Program-made: the position numbers and the translations under genes
Source: Planctomycetota bacterium
GTDB lineage: Bacteria > Planctomycetota > Phycisphaerae > UBA1845
Length of the DNA stretch: 64,000 nt
Assembly (NCBI GenBank): GCA_024280855.1
Contig: JAJRPG010000077.1
Coordinates: 16,254 to 80,253 of the forward strand
Direction: 5' to 3'
The notes under the pieces: model-generated
Told to the model about the DNA's origin: nothing
Seen by the model: the letters and a program-made list of their open reading frames with translations, nothing else
Databases searched by the model: none
Part shown: in pieces, positions 11,015 to 20,269 of the stretch
Layout of the letters: each line of letters starts with the position of its first letter
Numbering within the stretch: position 1 is the first letter of the stretch

Positions 11015-11079
11015 AAAAGGTGTCAGGTTGAATTAATTGTCCACTGAGGAAGGAAATATATTCAACCTGACACCTTTTT
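11015..11079. repeat. Long REP-like hairpin (AGGTGTCAGG family)
   Basis: An arm beginning AAAGGTGTCAGGTTGAAT (18 nt) and its exact complement about 26 nt later form a long perfect stem; the right arm ends in TTTTT. It may also act as the katG terminator. A copy of the left arm (GAAGAAAAGGTGTCAGG) recurs at 12040-12056. Confidence 0.75.
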
Positions 11080-11362
11080 ATTCGTCAGGAAACTGGCGGG
11101 GTGTTTTTTTGTATCTGAGGATTAACAATCTGGCTTGCTGGCTGGTTTCCTCGTTCGCTGATATATTCAATTGACTTCGCATGTTTAGTTACCATAAAAT
11201 TATGGGTGACTAGGAAGCTAATTTGAAAGGGGGGCTCTCATGCATACAATCACTTGGCTGAATGTAGTCGCTACAACCGTGATTTCAACGATTTCGATTT
11301 CGCCTCACATTTCCCCTCTTGTGAGTATAAACAACCACGACAATTACGTCGGTCATAACAAT
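11080..11362. other. Intergenic region after katG
   Basis: No supported gene lies between the two palindromes. A frame from 11240 to 11464 has AAAGGGGGG before its ATG but runs straight through the 11363-11410 palindrome and encodes nothing recognisable, so it is probably spurious or a degraded gene. Confidence 0.4.
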
Positions 11363-11410
11363 AGGGGGCAGTCACCTATATATGAGGAATTAATTGGTGA
11401 CTGTCCCCCT
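11363..11410. repeat. REP-like hairpin (GGGGACAGTCACC family)
   Basis: Arms AGGGGGCAGTCACC (11363-11376) and GGTGACTGTCCCCCT (11396-11410) form a stem with one mismatch around an A/T-rich loop. A second family member is at 12091-12149. Such palindromes resemble REP units mobilised by IS200-like Y1 transposases; no transposase is in the window. Confidence 0.75.
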
Positions 11411-11582
11411 TTATCTTATCCCTTTGTCCTTATCCTTTTCATTAAGGACGCTCCATGGAAATAGTATGCGCATTAGTAACCGCCGAAGTTGGGTAGACTG
11501 TATGGATGAGCGATATTAGTTGCGAAATGTAACGCTGCTCTACCGAAATTGCAAAATGATGCGCACGCTCAATCGTAGACTT

Positions 11583-12035
11583 ATGGACAAGATTTCATAT
11601 ATGACCTTAGAAGTTAAAAATTGCTTAGATTGCGGCTATATCCTTGATGGACTGTCGATTAATCGATGCCCGGAGTGTGGTCGTACTTTCAATATAGGTA
11701 ATAACAAGACGTATGCACTTAATAATCCGCGTGGACGACCTCTGCGATCTGGCGTTGGCTATTTAAGTGTTGCTTGCATCGGGCTGATCGTGATTATTTG
11801 GTTCATTTCTGCGAGTGAACCTATGGAGTCCTTTTATCGACCAGACTGGGTTCAGAAAAAAAGACTGGTTTGGAAGCTCGCGCAATCGGCCGAGTTAGGA
11901 GTACTTTTTGTTGGGGCAATACAATCGAGGAGGAACCGATACTCTTGGATGCATCGCCTCGGAATGTGGATTGCCGGTTTTTCACTACTGGGATTCTGGT
12001 TTTTTTTCTTTGTGCTTGGTATTTTCTCGCATTAA
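11583..12035 (+). CDS. Zinc-ribbon membrane protein
   Basis: About 150 residues. An N-terminal zinc ribbon CLDCGYILDGLSINRCPECG (four cysteines) precedes two hydrophobic segments, one at about residues 55-75 and one near the C-terminus. The start is uncertain: in-frame ATGs at 11556, 11583 and 11601 and a TTG at 11520 all lack a clear ribosome-binding site; 11583 is an intermediate choice that keeps the ribbon intact. The ribbon matches those at 8083-8463 and 20653-20952, but the order of ribbon and helices is reversed compared with 8083-8463. Function unknown. It is enclosed by REP-like palindromes, a sign of an accessory, rearranged stretch. Confidence 0.55.
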   Translation: MDKISYMTLEVKNCLDCGYILDGLSINRCPECGRTFNIGNNKTYALNNPRGRPLRSGVGYLSVACIGLIVIIWFISASEPMESFYRPDWVQKKRLVWKLAQSAELGVLFVGAIQSRRNRYSWMHRLGMWIAGFSLLGFWFFFFVLGIFSH

Positions 12036-12090
12036 AAGAGAAGAAAAGGTGTCAGGATGAAGAAAATATCTCAAGCAACGTATACCTACG

Positions 12091-12149
12091 AACAATAGGG
12101 GACAGTCACGAAATAATTGCACGAAAATAGGTGGCTGCCCTCTATTGTT
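12091..12149. repeat. REP-like hairpin overlapping a stop codon
   Basis: Arm AACAATAGGGGACAGTCAC (12091-12109) pairs with GTGGCTGCCCTCTATTGTT (12131-12149) with three mismatches in 19. It belongs to the same family as 11363-11410. Its right arm supplies the last two codons and the TAG stop of the minus-strand phosphoesterase gene. Confidence 0.75.
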
Positions 12150-13242
12150 CTATTGTTAAATTCTTTCTTGCCAAACCCATCTCTACTATCAAAGGCCGAT
12201 GATCCGAACCTGCGCCATAGCCAATGCGCGTGCTCGTTGGCGAAATTTCTTTGGACGTGTAAACATGGTCAATCCGAAAACCGGGCAACCAATCTATCGA
12301 AGTTGTTTTGGGCCAAGTAGTGCCGCGACCTTGTCCCACGGCGTCGTGTGCATCGGTTAATCCTATTTCCAACATAGACTCGTGTAATTTCGATAGGCCG
12401 GTATAATTGAAATCGCCGGCTACGATGACTGGTATGGTTTCACTTACAACACGATCACGCAACACACTCAGTTGCTTTCTCATTTTTCCTAATCGACTTG
12501 GTATAGGCCGAAATAAATGCACGTTATACAAAGCCACTTCCTGACCCCGCACGTCAATCGTGACGCGCACGGCAGGCAGGCCTTTTCTAAGATGGCCGGC
12601 GTACTTTTCTGGCTTACCCAGGATGGGGAATTTCGACAAGATAGCCGAGCTGTATGAGCCGCGCAGGTCGCCAATATATGTATAGGGATACTGCGACCTC
12701 AGCCTAATCGGCAAATCACTTTGCAACACAGGCGAGCATTCCTGAATTATTACCACGTCAGGCTCGTAGTGAGAAATCTCAGCTATAGTGTCTTTTGAGT
12801 TCGCATTATGCCAATACGCATTATATGTCATTACCCGCAAATTGGATGGCGGTATCATGGACGGTATCGGCTGCAACGTCGCTAGAACGCTGGGCATTAA
12901 TGTAACTAAGAGCAATGGTAATGCGAAAAACGCCAGACGAAATTGTCGAAGCCCCAAAGCAAGCACCACAGCTACTAGACTCAAAATTCCCAGGTGAAAA
13001 ATCGCGGTGCGACACACGAAGGCTATGTACCAAAAACCCACATACATTCGACCACTTCGCACAACATCTACAGGCCCCAGCGCAGCTAGAAGAATAGCTA
13101 TGTAAGCCAAGCAAATGAATGCTACGTTAGCCAATCGCATGCAGCGAGCTAAGCTCATCGTGTCGCACGCGCTAGCAGGTATGATAATTTTCCACGAACC
13201 TCGACGAGGCGTTTCTTTTACGATGGGAGTTGGTCTTTCCAC
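12142..13242 (-). CDS. Membrane-anchored endonuclease/exonuclease/phosphatase family protein
   Basis: 366 residues. Three hydrophobic segments lie in the first ~130 residues, then a soluble EEP domain of ~230 residues that should face outward. EEP landmarks: MTYNAYW (Asn), VVIIQE (metal-binding Glu), YNVHLF, VIVAGDFNY (Asp/Asn pair) and the terminal GSDHRPLIV Asp-His dyad. Homologues hydrolyse phosphodiesters in nucleic acids, lipids or phosphoinositides; the substrate here is open, though membrane-tethered forms are often extracytoplasmic. The gene start overlaps the 3' end of mutS by 25 nt if ATG 13242 is used; an ATG at 13158 would remove the overlap. The 3' end lies in a REP palindrome. 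Confidence 0.8.
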   Translation of the reverse strand: MERPTPIVKETPRRGSWKIIIPASACDTMSLARCMRLANVAFICLAYIAILLAALGPVDVVRSGRMYVGFWYIAFVCRTAIFHLGILSLVAVVLALGLRQFRLAFFALPLLLVTLMPSVLATLQPIPSMIPPSNLRVMTYNAYWHNANSKDTIAEISHYEPDVVIIQECSPVLQSDLPIRLRSQYPYTYIGDLRGSYSSAILSKFPILGKPEKYAGHLRKGLPAVRVTIDVRGQEVALYNVHLFRPIPSRLGKMRKQLSVLRDRVVSETIPVIVAGDFNYTGLSKLHESMLEIGLTDAHDAVGQGRGTTWPKTTSIDWLPGFRIDHVYTSKEISPTSTRIGYGAGSDHRPLIVEMGLARKNLTIEQ

Positions 13243-15881
13243 GTTTGCAAGAGTTGCAAGGCCTGAAGCGGCGTGAGTTGATTGGGGTCGGTCGATCGTA
13301 ATAGCTCCAACATTTGCTCGCCTTGATCGCGAAACAGGGCAAGTTGTCCGTCGTTTTTAGTTTTCTTACGCGACAGCTGCGGCGACTTAGCCTCTCGCTC
13401 AAACCCGCGCTGCAATTCGTCTAATACTTCCAAGCTTCTCACGATAACTGGCTTAGGAATGCCAGCCAGCTTAGCCACATGCACACCGTAACTCTTGCTC
13501 GCGCCGCCTTCCACGATTCGATGTAAAAAAGCGATCCCATCGCTCTTCGTCGCGCCATCACTATATTCACGCACTGCAACATTATAGTTGCGTACACCTC
13601 TGAGCATATCGGCTAATTCCGTAAGCTCATGGTAATGCGTCGCCACCAGCGTTCGACAGCCAATATCACTACTGAGATGCTCGGTAATCGCCCAAGCCAG
13701 CGAAAGCCCATCAAACGTAGACGTCCCACGACCAAGTTCATCCAGCACCACCAGCGAACGCTTCGTCGCATGATTCAAAATGGTCGCAGCCTCAGACATT
13801 TCCACCATAAACGTAGATTGCCCTCGCATGATTTCGTCCGACGCGCCAACCCTCGCAAAAATCCTATCCGTCGGCATAAAAGTCATTGCCGACGCTGGCA
13901 CATAGGAGCCGATTTGGGCCAGCAACGTAAGCAGCGCCACCTGTCGAATGTATGTACTTTTACCAGCCATGTTCGGGCCGGTGATGACGAACACCATCGA
14001 CTCGGGAGATGCCATCATGCAGTCATTAGGCACAAAACTACTGCCCAAGATATGGTCCAACACCGGATGCCTGCCGTCACGAATATCCAGCACACAATCA
14101 TCGGTCATCACGGGCCTTGTATATCGCCGCGTCGCCGCTAACTCAGCCAGACCAGCGACACAATCCAATTCGCCAATCGCATTCGCAACACGCATCAAAT
14201 CCGGCAAACGCTTAGCTACTTCGCTCCGAAGCTGTTCAAACAAATTTCTTTCAAGATCAATCGCGCGATCCGCCGCTGTCAACACTTCGGTTTCATGCTT
14301 TTTCAGCGCCTCGGTAATATACCGCTCCGCATTCTTTATCGTCTGCTTACGCACATATTCCGGCGGCACCAAATCACGAGAGGCGTTAGTCACTTCAAGA
14401 TAATAGCCAAAGACGCGGTTGAACCCGACTTTGAGATGAGTAATTTTCGTGCGCTCACTCTCGCTTTTCTGATACGCCGCTAGCCAGGTTTGACCGTCGG
14501 CTCGGATGTTTCGTAAACGGTCCAACTCCGCATCAAAACCATCCGCGATGTAACCACCCTCGTTAGTCGTCGCAGGAACTTCCTCACGCAGCGCACTTTT
14601 TAGCTGGTCGGCTAGCTCACCAAGCCCGTCCAAATCCTTATGAATATCTTCCAGGATTTCAATCCGTGAACCCATCACCGGTTCTTGCAACGATGGCAGA
14701 GCAGTTAGCGCATTAGCTAATCCCAGCAAATCACGAGGGTTCGCCCGTGATAGCGCCACGCGACTCGCAATGCGTTCAACATCAGCTAGGCGGTTGAGAC
14801 GATCTCGCGCCTGCTGCCTTTCCGTGCTATGTTCAACTAGAAAACCAATACCGTCCTGCCGCCTTAAAATCTGCGCCGAATCGATCAAAGGCCTTCGCAG
14901 CCAATGTCGCAGCTTACGCGACCCAATCGGATGAACCGTTTGGTCGATCGCAAACAGCAGCGTCCCCTCACGCGCGCCGCTTCTTAGCGTTCGGTCAATT
15001 TCCAGCGACCGCCATGTACTATGATCGATCTGAAGATAATCCTCACACGCACGTCGCGTCACTTTGGTGATATGCACCAGCGACGTCTTCTGCGTCTCCT
15101 GCAAATATTGGATCAACGCCCCAGCCGCACAAAGCGACGGCGTCATCTCCTCAAATCCAAAACCAGCTAGCGTAGCTACGTCAAAATGTTCGTGCAGCGT
15201 TTGCTTGGCTTGATAATCAGCAAATTCAAAATCAGGCCGGCGCGTGGTCATTACCCCGCATAAGCTATGAAGATCGTCCGCAATCGTTTTCACATCCGCC
15301 CGACCATCCACAATAAGAAGCTCAGCCGGGTGCGCTCGCACGAGTTCGTCCAGCAGCGTGGTTTGATTCAGATCAATAACTTCAAAACGACCACTGGCTA
15401 ATTCCACCAGTGCAAGACCCACCTCTTTTTTCGTCACGCATATCGCAGCTAGCAGATTATCGTCACTGTCGCTTAGCAGATTATCATCCGTCAGCGTGCC
15501 AGCTGTGACGACCCGCACGATGTCGCGTCTCACCACACCCTTAGCCTCAGAGACTTTTTCCATCTGCTCCGAAATAGCAACCTTATATCCCGCAGCGACA
15601 AGTTTTGAGAGATACCCATCAAGCGCGTGATAAGGAATGCCAGCTAGCGGAACCGGATTATCTTTTGATCGAGATGTCAGCGTGATGCCCAACACCTTCG
15701 AGCAAAGCACCGCATCTTCATAAAACGTTTCGTAGAAATCCCCCATCCGAAAAAACAGAACCGCATCCCCAATACGCTTTTTCTGCTCGACATACTGACG
15801 CATCGCCGGCGTCAGCTTTTGCGGGTCCATGCTAGCCGCCTTAGCAGTGATTCCAGTCGAATTGGCCTCAAGCGTCGTCAT
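13218..15881 (-). CDS. mutS: DNA mismatch repair ATPase MutS
   Basis: 887 residues. It recognises base mismatches and small loops and, with ATP, recruits MutL. Visible are the N-terminal mismatch-binding motif (FFRMGDFYETFYEDA, containing the Phe-x-Glu wedge), connector, lever and clamp regions, the Walker A motif GPNMAGKSTYIRQ, and DELGRGTSTFDG with the Walker B/signature residues. Length is as for MutS1. The start at 15881 is chosen because GAGG lies upstream and the product then begins close to the family start; an upstream extension of 14 codons has no support. It is divergent from mnmA, with about 165 nt between the starts, and overlaps the phosphoesterase gene downstream. Confidence 0.96.
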   Translation of the reverse strand: MTTLEANSTGITAKAASMDPQKLTPAMRQYVEQKKRIGDAVLFFRMGDFYETFYEDAVLCSKVLGITLTSRSKDNPVPLAGIPYHALDGYLSKLVAAGYKVAISEQMEKVSEAKGVVRRDIVRVVTAGTLTDDNLLSDSDDNLLAAICVTKKEVGLALVELASGRFEVIDLNQTTLLDELVRAHPAELLIVDGRADVKTIADDLHSLCGVMTTRRPDFEFADYQAKQTLHEHFDVATLAGFGFEEMTPSLCAAGALIQYLQETQKTSLVHITKVTRRACEDYLQIDHSTWRSLEIDRTLRSGAREGTLLFAIDQTVHPIGSRKLRHWLRRPLIDSAQILRRQDGIGFLVEHSTERQQARDRLNRLADVERIASRVALSRANPRDLLGLANALTALPSLQEPVMGSRIEILEDIHKDLDGLGELADQLKSALREEVPATTNEGGYIADGFDAELDRLRNIRADGQTWLAAYQKSESERTKITHLKVGFNRVFGYYLEVTNASRDLVPPEYVRKQTIKNAERYITEALKKHETEVLTAADRAIDLERNLFEQLRSEVAKRLPDLMRVANAIGELDCVAGLAELAATRRYTRPVMTDDCVLDIRDGRHPVLDHILGSSFVPNDCMMASPESMVFVITGPNMAGKSTYIRQVALLTLLAQIGSYVPASAMTFMPTDRIFARVGASDEIMRGQSTFMVEMSEAATILNHATKRSLVVLDELGRGTSTFDGLSLAWAITEHLSSDIGCRTLVATHYHELTELADMLRGVRNYNVAVREYSDGATKSDGIAFLHRIVEGGASKSYGVHVAKLAGIPKPVIVRSLEVLDELQRGFEREAKSPQLSRKKTKNDGQLALFRDQGEQMLELLRSTDPNQLTPLQALQLLQTWKDQLPS

Positions 15882-16046
15882 CGTGACAAAAACCTCATGA
15901 TTGTGCGTGCCGCATCGCCGCATCCTTAACTTCGATGCTATTCACCCAGCCACCAATGTACCATCAGCCCCCATTTTCCGCGACCAAAAAGGCCTTCTTC
16001 CCCCTGTTTTTTGTCGTACATCGCGCCGCCCGCTACAATAACTCCC

Positions 16047-17195
16047 ATGAGTGAGAAAAAAGGAAAAGTAGTCGTAGCTATGAGCGGAGGCGTTGATTCC
16101 AGCGTCGCAGCCTTCCTGCTTGTCGAGCAAGGATACGAGGTCATAGGCCTGTTCATGCGACATGGCGTCAAAGAAGAAGCCCCAGCCCAAACCTGCGACA
16201 CCAATGACGTCAGCCTGGAAATCGCACCACGCACCCATCAAGGCTGCTGCAGCGCCCTCGATGCCGGGGACGCACGATTCGTAGCTGGCATGTTAGACAT
16301 CCCCTTCTACTCACTAAACTTTGAACACGACTTCGACGAACTCATCGACTACTTCGCCGACGAATACGCTCAAGGCCGAACCCCCAACCCCTGCATCGTC
16401 TGTAACGACAAACTCAAGTTTGGCCGCATCGTCGAATACGCGGACGCCGTTGGCGCAGACTACATCGCTACCGGTCATTACGCCCAAATTTCAACCCGCG
16501 ACGGCAAGCCTTCACTCATGCGCGGCATCGATAGCGCCAAAGACCAATCCTACGTTCTGTTTGGACTCGAGCGCGATGTCTTGGACCGCGTTCTATTTCC
16601 CGTAGGCCAATACACCAAACCGCAAATTCGTGATCTAGCTGCCAAGTTTAATTTACCCAACCGCGACAAGCCCGACTCCGTCGAAATTTGTTTCGTACCC
16701 GACCGCGACTACGCCCGCATCGTCAAAGAACGCCGCCCCGACGCCTTCAAGCCAGGCGACGTCATAGACAACGAAGGTAATATCATGGGCCAGCATAACG
16801 GCATTGGCCACTATACCGTAGGCCAGCGACGAGGTCTGGGCATCGCTGCGCCAAACCCTATCTACATAAACCAAATAAACGTCGGCGAAAATACGGTTAC
16901 GGTCGGCGAAGCAGATTCCTTGCTTAACACTGGCCTCATTGCTAAGCGCGTCAGCTTTCTCGTCGATGAACCAGGAAAATCTTTTCGAGCAAACGTACAA
17001 ATTCGCTACTTGCATCGAGCCGCCTCAGCTACGGTACAAGTCACCAATGACGGCGAAGTCGAAGTTGTTTTTGACGAACCCCAACGAGCAATCACGCCCG
17101 GACAGGCCTGCGTTTTCTATGACGGCGATGTGGTCATTGGCGGAGGCTGGATTGAGCGGGCGATGCGCAAAAATAAAGCGCCCCAACCGACGTAG
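16047..17195 (+). CDS. mnmA: tRNA-specific 2-thiouridylase MnmA
   Basis: 382 residues. It makes 2-thiouridine at position 34 of tRNA Glu, Gln and Lys, using ATP activation and sulfur from a persulfide relay. The PP-loop SGGVDSS is at residues 13-19; the catalytic pair is Cys119 (PCIVCNDKLKFG) and Cys215 (VEICFVPD). The C-terminal beta-barrel (AITPGQACVFYDGDVVIGGGWI) is complete. ATG 16047 is used since MSEKKGKVVVAMSGG matches family starts; twelve upstream in-frame codons lie in the mutS/mnmA intergenic region. mnmE, which modifies the same wobble uridine at C5, is also in this window at 51925-53391. Confidence 0.95.
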   Translation: MSEKKGKVVVAMSGGVDSSVAAFLLVEQGYEVIGLFMRHGVKEEAPAQTCDTNDVSLEIAPRTHQGCCSALDAGDARFVAGMLDIPFYSLNFEHDFDELIDYFADEYAQGRTPNPCIVCNDKLKFGRIVEYADAVGADYIATGHYAQISTRDGKPSLMRGIDSAKDQSYVLFGLERDVLDRVLFPVGQYTKPQIRDLAAKFNLPNRDKPDSVEICFVPDRDYARIVKERRPDAFKPGDVIDNEGNIMGQHNGIGHYTVGQRRGLGIAAPNPIYINQINVGENTVTVGEADSLLNTGLIAKRVSFLVDEPGKSFRANVQIRYLHRAASATVQVTNDGEVEVVFDEPQRAITPGQACVFYDGDVVIGGGWIERAMRKNKAPQPT

Positions 17196-17258
17196 CCAAT
17201 CCTTGACTCGTCGGGTAGGACGCTCCTAGTGTCTCACTTCCTTGTGGGACATGCGGCG

Positions 17259-18710
17259 CTAAGCAGCGCCGGCAATAGACTGTTCCTTGTCAGCGGAAAC
17301 CAATCCCAATTGTTCTTCTAATTCTTCGACCAACACATTAAGGTCTTGCTCACGTTGACCAGCCGGGGTCATCCAACGGGCAGGTTCACTAGCCTTGAGG
17401 ATTTTTCCGATACGCCGACACGCAAGAATAACCGTCGAATGATTCTTATTGCCCATATACCGCCCAATTTCCGGGAAGCTCATCCCCGTATGCTTGCGGG
17501 CAAGATACATCGCAATACCACGGGCCAGGGCAATCGTGCGAGATTTCCGCGACGTGTGTAAATCAGCCGGCGTTAAGCCAAAGAAGATAGCTACGACGGT
17601 TTCAATATCAGAAAGCACCACAACCGGAGCCGTCTGACGAACCAAGTCACGCATCGCACGCTCAGCCAGCGATACTGTAATAGGCTGACCCATCACCTGA
17701 GCCTGAGCCACGACCTTCAACAACGCGCCTTCCAACTCGCGGATATTAGCCCGGAAGTTTTCTGCAATGTGCATGATGACGGCTTCACCAATATCGACCT
17801 GCAACAGTGACGCACGACGACGCAACACTTCCGCTCGTACCGCTACGTCAGGCGAATCTACACGGACGACCATGCCAGATAGGAAACGACTCACCAACGA
17901 CTCGGAAAAATGACCGATCATTTTTGGGTGAGCATCGGAAGCTAGCACAATCTGCTTACCAGCTGCGTCAATCGACTTAAACGTATTTAAGAATTCTTCC
18001 TGCGTACCACGCTTGTTGGCGAAGAAGTGTACGTCATCAATAATCAAAACATCAAGATTACGATACTGCTCACGGAACGCACCTTCTTCACGGGCACGAA
18101 CGGAGAACACGAAGTCGTTCGTGAACTCTTCGCCGGATACATACTTCCAGGTTAACTGTGGCGCATGTTCGGTCAGGTGATTGCAGATGCCTTGAAGTAA
18201 ATGCGTTTTACCCAGCCCGCAACCACCGTGAATGAACAAAGGGTTGTAAGTCTTACCCGGAGCCTCAGCCACTGCTACCGCTGCGGCATGGGCCATGCGA
18301 TTGGAAGCACCAACCACAAAGGAGGACAACTTACCCTTCAATCGCGGTCTAGCTATCACCTGCCCAGGATGGCGAGGTTGCCTAGCCAACCTTTCCGGAT
18401 TGTGGGTCACAAAATCCAATTGACGATCAGGCTGCTTCTTACGAAGGTCTTTCGCAAGCAGCGGATCGATGGCGAAGCTGAGGGTGTATCGGTGTCCCGT
18501 CACCTCCTCGATCGCTTCTAAAATAGTGTCAGAAAAGTGTCGCTCAATCCAATCACTAATAAAGTGGTTGGGAGCATTCACCCGACAGTATTGGTCCGTG
18601 AACAAAAACCTGGTGGCGTTCTTGAACCAAACATTGAATCGCTGCGATCCAATTTTGTCGGCTATACGTGCTTCCACTTGCGTAACGGCGTCAGTAGCGC
18701 AGACAGTCAC
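17259..18710 (-). CDS. dnaA: Chromosomal replication initiator DnaA
   Basis: 483 residues. It binds 9-mer boxes at oriC and, with ATP, opens the origin. Domain I is at the N-terminus (WFKNATRF), a short linker follows, then AAA+ domain III with Walker A GGCGLGKTH (about residue 162) and Walker B VLIIDDVHFF, and domain IV with the DNA-binding signature MGNKNHSTV. The start is GTG at 18710, because AAGGAGG lies exactly 5 nt upstream; the open frame continues 23 codons further but that part is an unlikely Phe-rich leader. A Glu-rich C-terminal tail of ~35 residues extends beyond the usual end. The upstream 367 nt contain DnaA-box-like sequences. Confidence 0.96.
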   Translation of the reverse strand: MTVCATDAVTQVEARIADKIGSQRFNVWFKNATRFLFTDQYCRVNAPNHFISDWIERHFSDTILEAIEEVTGHRYTLSFAIDPLLAKDLRKKQPDRQLDFVTHNPERLARQPRHPGQVIARPRLKGKLSSFVVGASNRMAHAAAVAVAEAPGKTYNPLFIHGGCGLGKTHLLQGICNHLTEHAPQLTWKYVSGEEFTNDFVFSVRAREEGAFREQYRNLDVLIIDDVHFFANKRGTQEEFLNTFKSIDAAGKQIVLASDAHPKMIGHFSESLVSRFLSGMVVRVDSPDVAVRAEVLRRRASLLQVDIGEAVIMHIAENFRANIRELEGALLKVVAQAQVMGQPITVSLAERAMRDLVRQTAPVVVLSDIETVVAIFFGLTPADLHTSRKSRTIALARGIAMYLARKHTGMSFPEIGRYMGNKNHSTVILACRRIGKILKASEPARWMTPAGQREQDLNVLVEELEEQLGLVSADKEQSIAGAA

Positions 18711-18888
18711 CGCGACCTCCTTCAAAAAAAGAATAGGAAAAAAATAGAAACCAAAATATATTGCTACGAATCTAACCAAACGTGCAAGACAAATGTAGAT
18801 TGCAGTACAGTGACCGAGTCATACTGGCAAATCCCGTTGTGCCCTTGCGTGTGATGCCCTTGCACCCAACAAGAATCAATTTACCAAT

Positions 18889-19056
18889 ACTGATAACGAT
18901 AGTCAACACTTTTTTTGTACTATTAGAGCGCGAGCGCTGTCAAGTTATCAACCATAAGGACTTAGCGAAAAAAATAAATCTTTGCCCACGAACCCATCCA
19001 CATCGGCGAGGCACCTTTGTGGATAACAGCAATTTATTTTAATTTATTTCGCAAAA
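18889..19056. other. Candidate replication origin region upstream of dnaA
   Basis: A perfect DnaA box (TTATCCACA on the minus strand) is at 19018-19026. Weaker matches are TTATCAACC at 18945-18953 (7/9), CCATCCACA at 18994-19002 (7/9), TTGCCCACG at 18982-18990 (6/9) and TTATCAGTA on the minus strand near 18889-18897 (6/9). An A/T-only tract lies at about 19030-19049, which would suit unwinding. The place next to dnaA is typical for oriC, but the count of strong boxes is low, so autoregulation of dnaA is an alternative. Confidence 0.5.
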
Positions 19057-19077
19057 TGTCTAATGATTAAGCGGTGT

Positions 19078-20013
19078 TCAGGTAGCGATCCACGCCTGGC
19101 GCTCCAGCGCGTGTTCAAAATTCCATCGATCATACATGCGCCGGGCCGGATGGTTTCGCGCATCAACAGCAAGTGTCACCAACCTGTCACCAGCCTCTCT
19201 CGATGTGTCAATAACGCGACAGAGTAGTGCATCAGACACGCCTTGGCCGCGGACAGGCTTAGCCACACCAATATAGACGATTTCCACAGCAGGTTGAAAT
19301 TCTATCTTGTTTACCAAAACCACACCCGCTGGTTTTCCACCGGCTAGGGCAACCCACCATCGCGATGGCGTGAAAATCCCCGTGGCACGATGGTCCGCCA
19401 ACACCTCCTCGACAGGCCGAAGACCGCTAAGTTCTGCACAGTCAAGGGTTTCCGAATACGAGGCCTGGAGCGCTTCACAAAAAAGACCTACTTTGTCCTC
19501 GCTAAATGAAACCCAATCCAACGGGGCTTGGCGGGCATAAGATTCGTTTTGGCGAGAAACGCCGCGCGTAAGATAGATTAGATTGGTAAGATGAGAGAAC
19601 TTGCTTTGCTGCAAAATGTCAATCTCGAAGGGTAAAATTGGATCAACCAAGGCCTCTAAAAGCCCGATTGCTTTGGTCCTGACCAATGCTACCAGGCCAT
19701 TAAGGCACGCCACCGCGGCCTCTGACCGCCCGGTTTCTTGCTGGTCATCGACTCCAAAGAAGACCAGTCCTGCTCCGCCGGGAGACTTAACAACCAAGGC
19801 AGCGGCGGCCAGATGCGAGCCAATGTAGCAACCGCACAAAAATAAGTCAGCCTCAGTACCTCGCTGACGATTGGAGATCAAGCCTGCGACTTTTGCCCCA
19901 GGCTCCCCATGAGGCCTCCAGCATTCGCCCATCGCCATATGTAGCCCCTGCATATAATCCGGGTGGTCTTCATCCATCACGGAAGCTGAATTATTGCGAG
20001 AAAGTGAGGTCAT
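19078..20013 (-). CDS. GNAT-family acetyltransferase
   Basis: 311 residues. The C-terminal third has the GNAT fold: a beta strand AVEIVYIGVAKPVRGQGVSDALL that carries the acetyl-CoA pyrophosphate loop (R-G-Q-G-V/x-S) and the end ARRMYDRWNFE typical of motif B. The N-terminal part looks like a second, degenerate GNAT-like half (ADLFLCGCYIGSHLAAAALV), so the protein may be a tandem-GNAT. Substrate unknown. It reads towards dnaA on the same strand but is separated by the 367-nt origin-like region, so it is probably not in one operon with it. Confidence 0.8.
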   Translation of the reverse strand: MTSLSRNNSASVMDEDHPDYMQGLHMAMGECWRPHGEPGAKVAGLISNRQRGTEADLFLCGCYIGSHLAAAALVVKSPGGAGLVFFGVDDQQETGRSEAAVACLNGLVALVRTKAIGLLEALVDPILPFEIDILQQSKFSHLTNLIYLTRGVSRQNESYARQAPLDWVSFSEDKVGLFCEALQASYSETLDCAELSGLRPVEEVLADHRATGIFTPSRWWVALAGGKPAGVVLVNKIEFQPAVEIVYIGVAKPVRGQGVSDALLCRVIDTSREAGDRLVTLAVDARNHPARRMYDRWNFEHALERQAWIAT

Positions 20014-20053
20014 TGTTCAAAATACCTTTTTGCAATTACAGCGTAAGCGAAGT

Positions 20054-20078
20054 GAGCCGCATGCTTCAGCTTGCGCGG
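20054..20078. repeat. Dispersed palindrome GAGCCGCATGCTTCAG type
   Basis: The unit runs GAGCCGCATGCTTCAGCTTG plus CGCGG. It is the same family as 3087-3119 and 33053-33077 with changed arm bases, and nearly equal to 22162-22186. Confidence 0.7.
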
Positions 20079-20194
20079 AGTTTGAATGTTAATGGACACA
20101 CAGATAAAAACAAACGCTGCACCTGACCGTAACAATTATTCAGCCAGGGATTAAGACGGTGAGGATGTGACTATCCGCTCAGGCAGTAAAAAAA

Positions 20195-20228
20195 CGGCCT
20201 ACCTCATGGATTTTCATGAGGCAGGCCG
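20195..20228 (-). terminator. Intrinsic terminator
   Basis: A 14-bp stem with one mismatch (CGGCCTACCTCATG with CATGAGGCAGGCCG), followed on the minus strand by seven T (20188-20194). It ends transcription from the duplicated zinc-ribbon genes upstream on the minus strand. Confidence 0.8.
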
Positions 20229-20269
20229 CATGGTTGTTATTGGCTTAGATGCCTATGTAATGGAAAGCC

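Noticed and set aside
11240..11464. 74-codon frame as a gene
   Set aside because: It crosses a REP-like palindrome and encodes no recognisable sequence, although a purine-rich stretch precedes its ATG.
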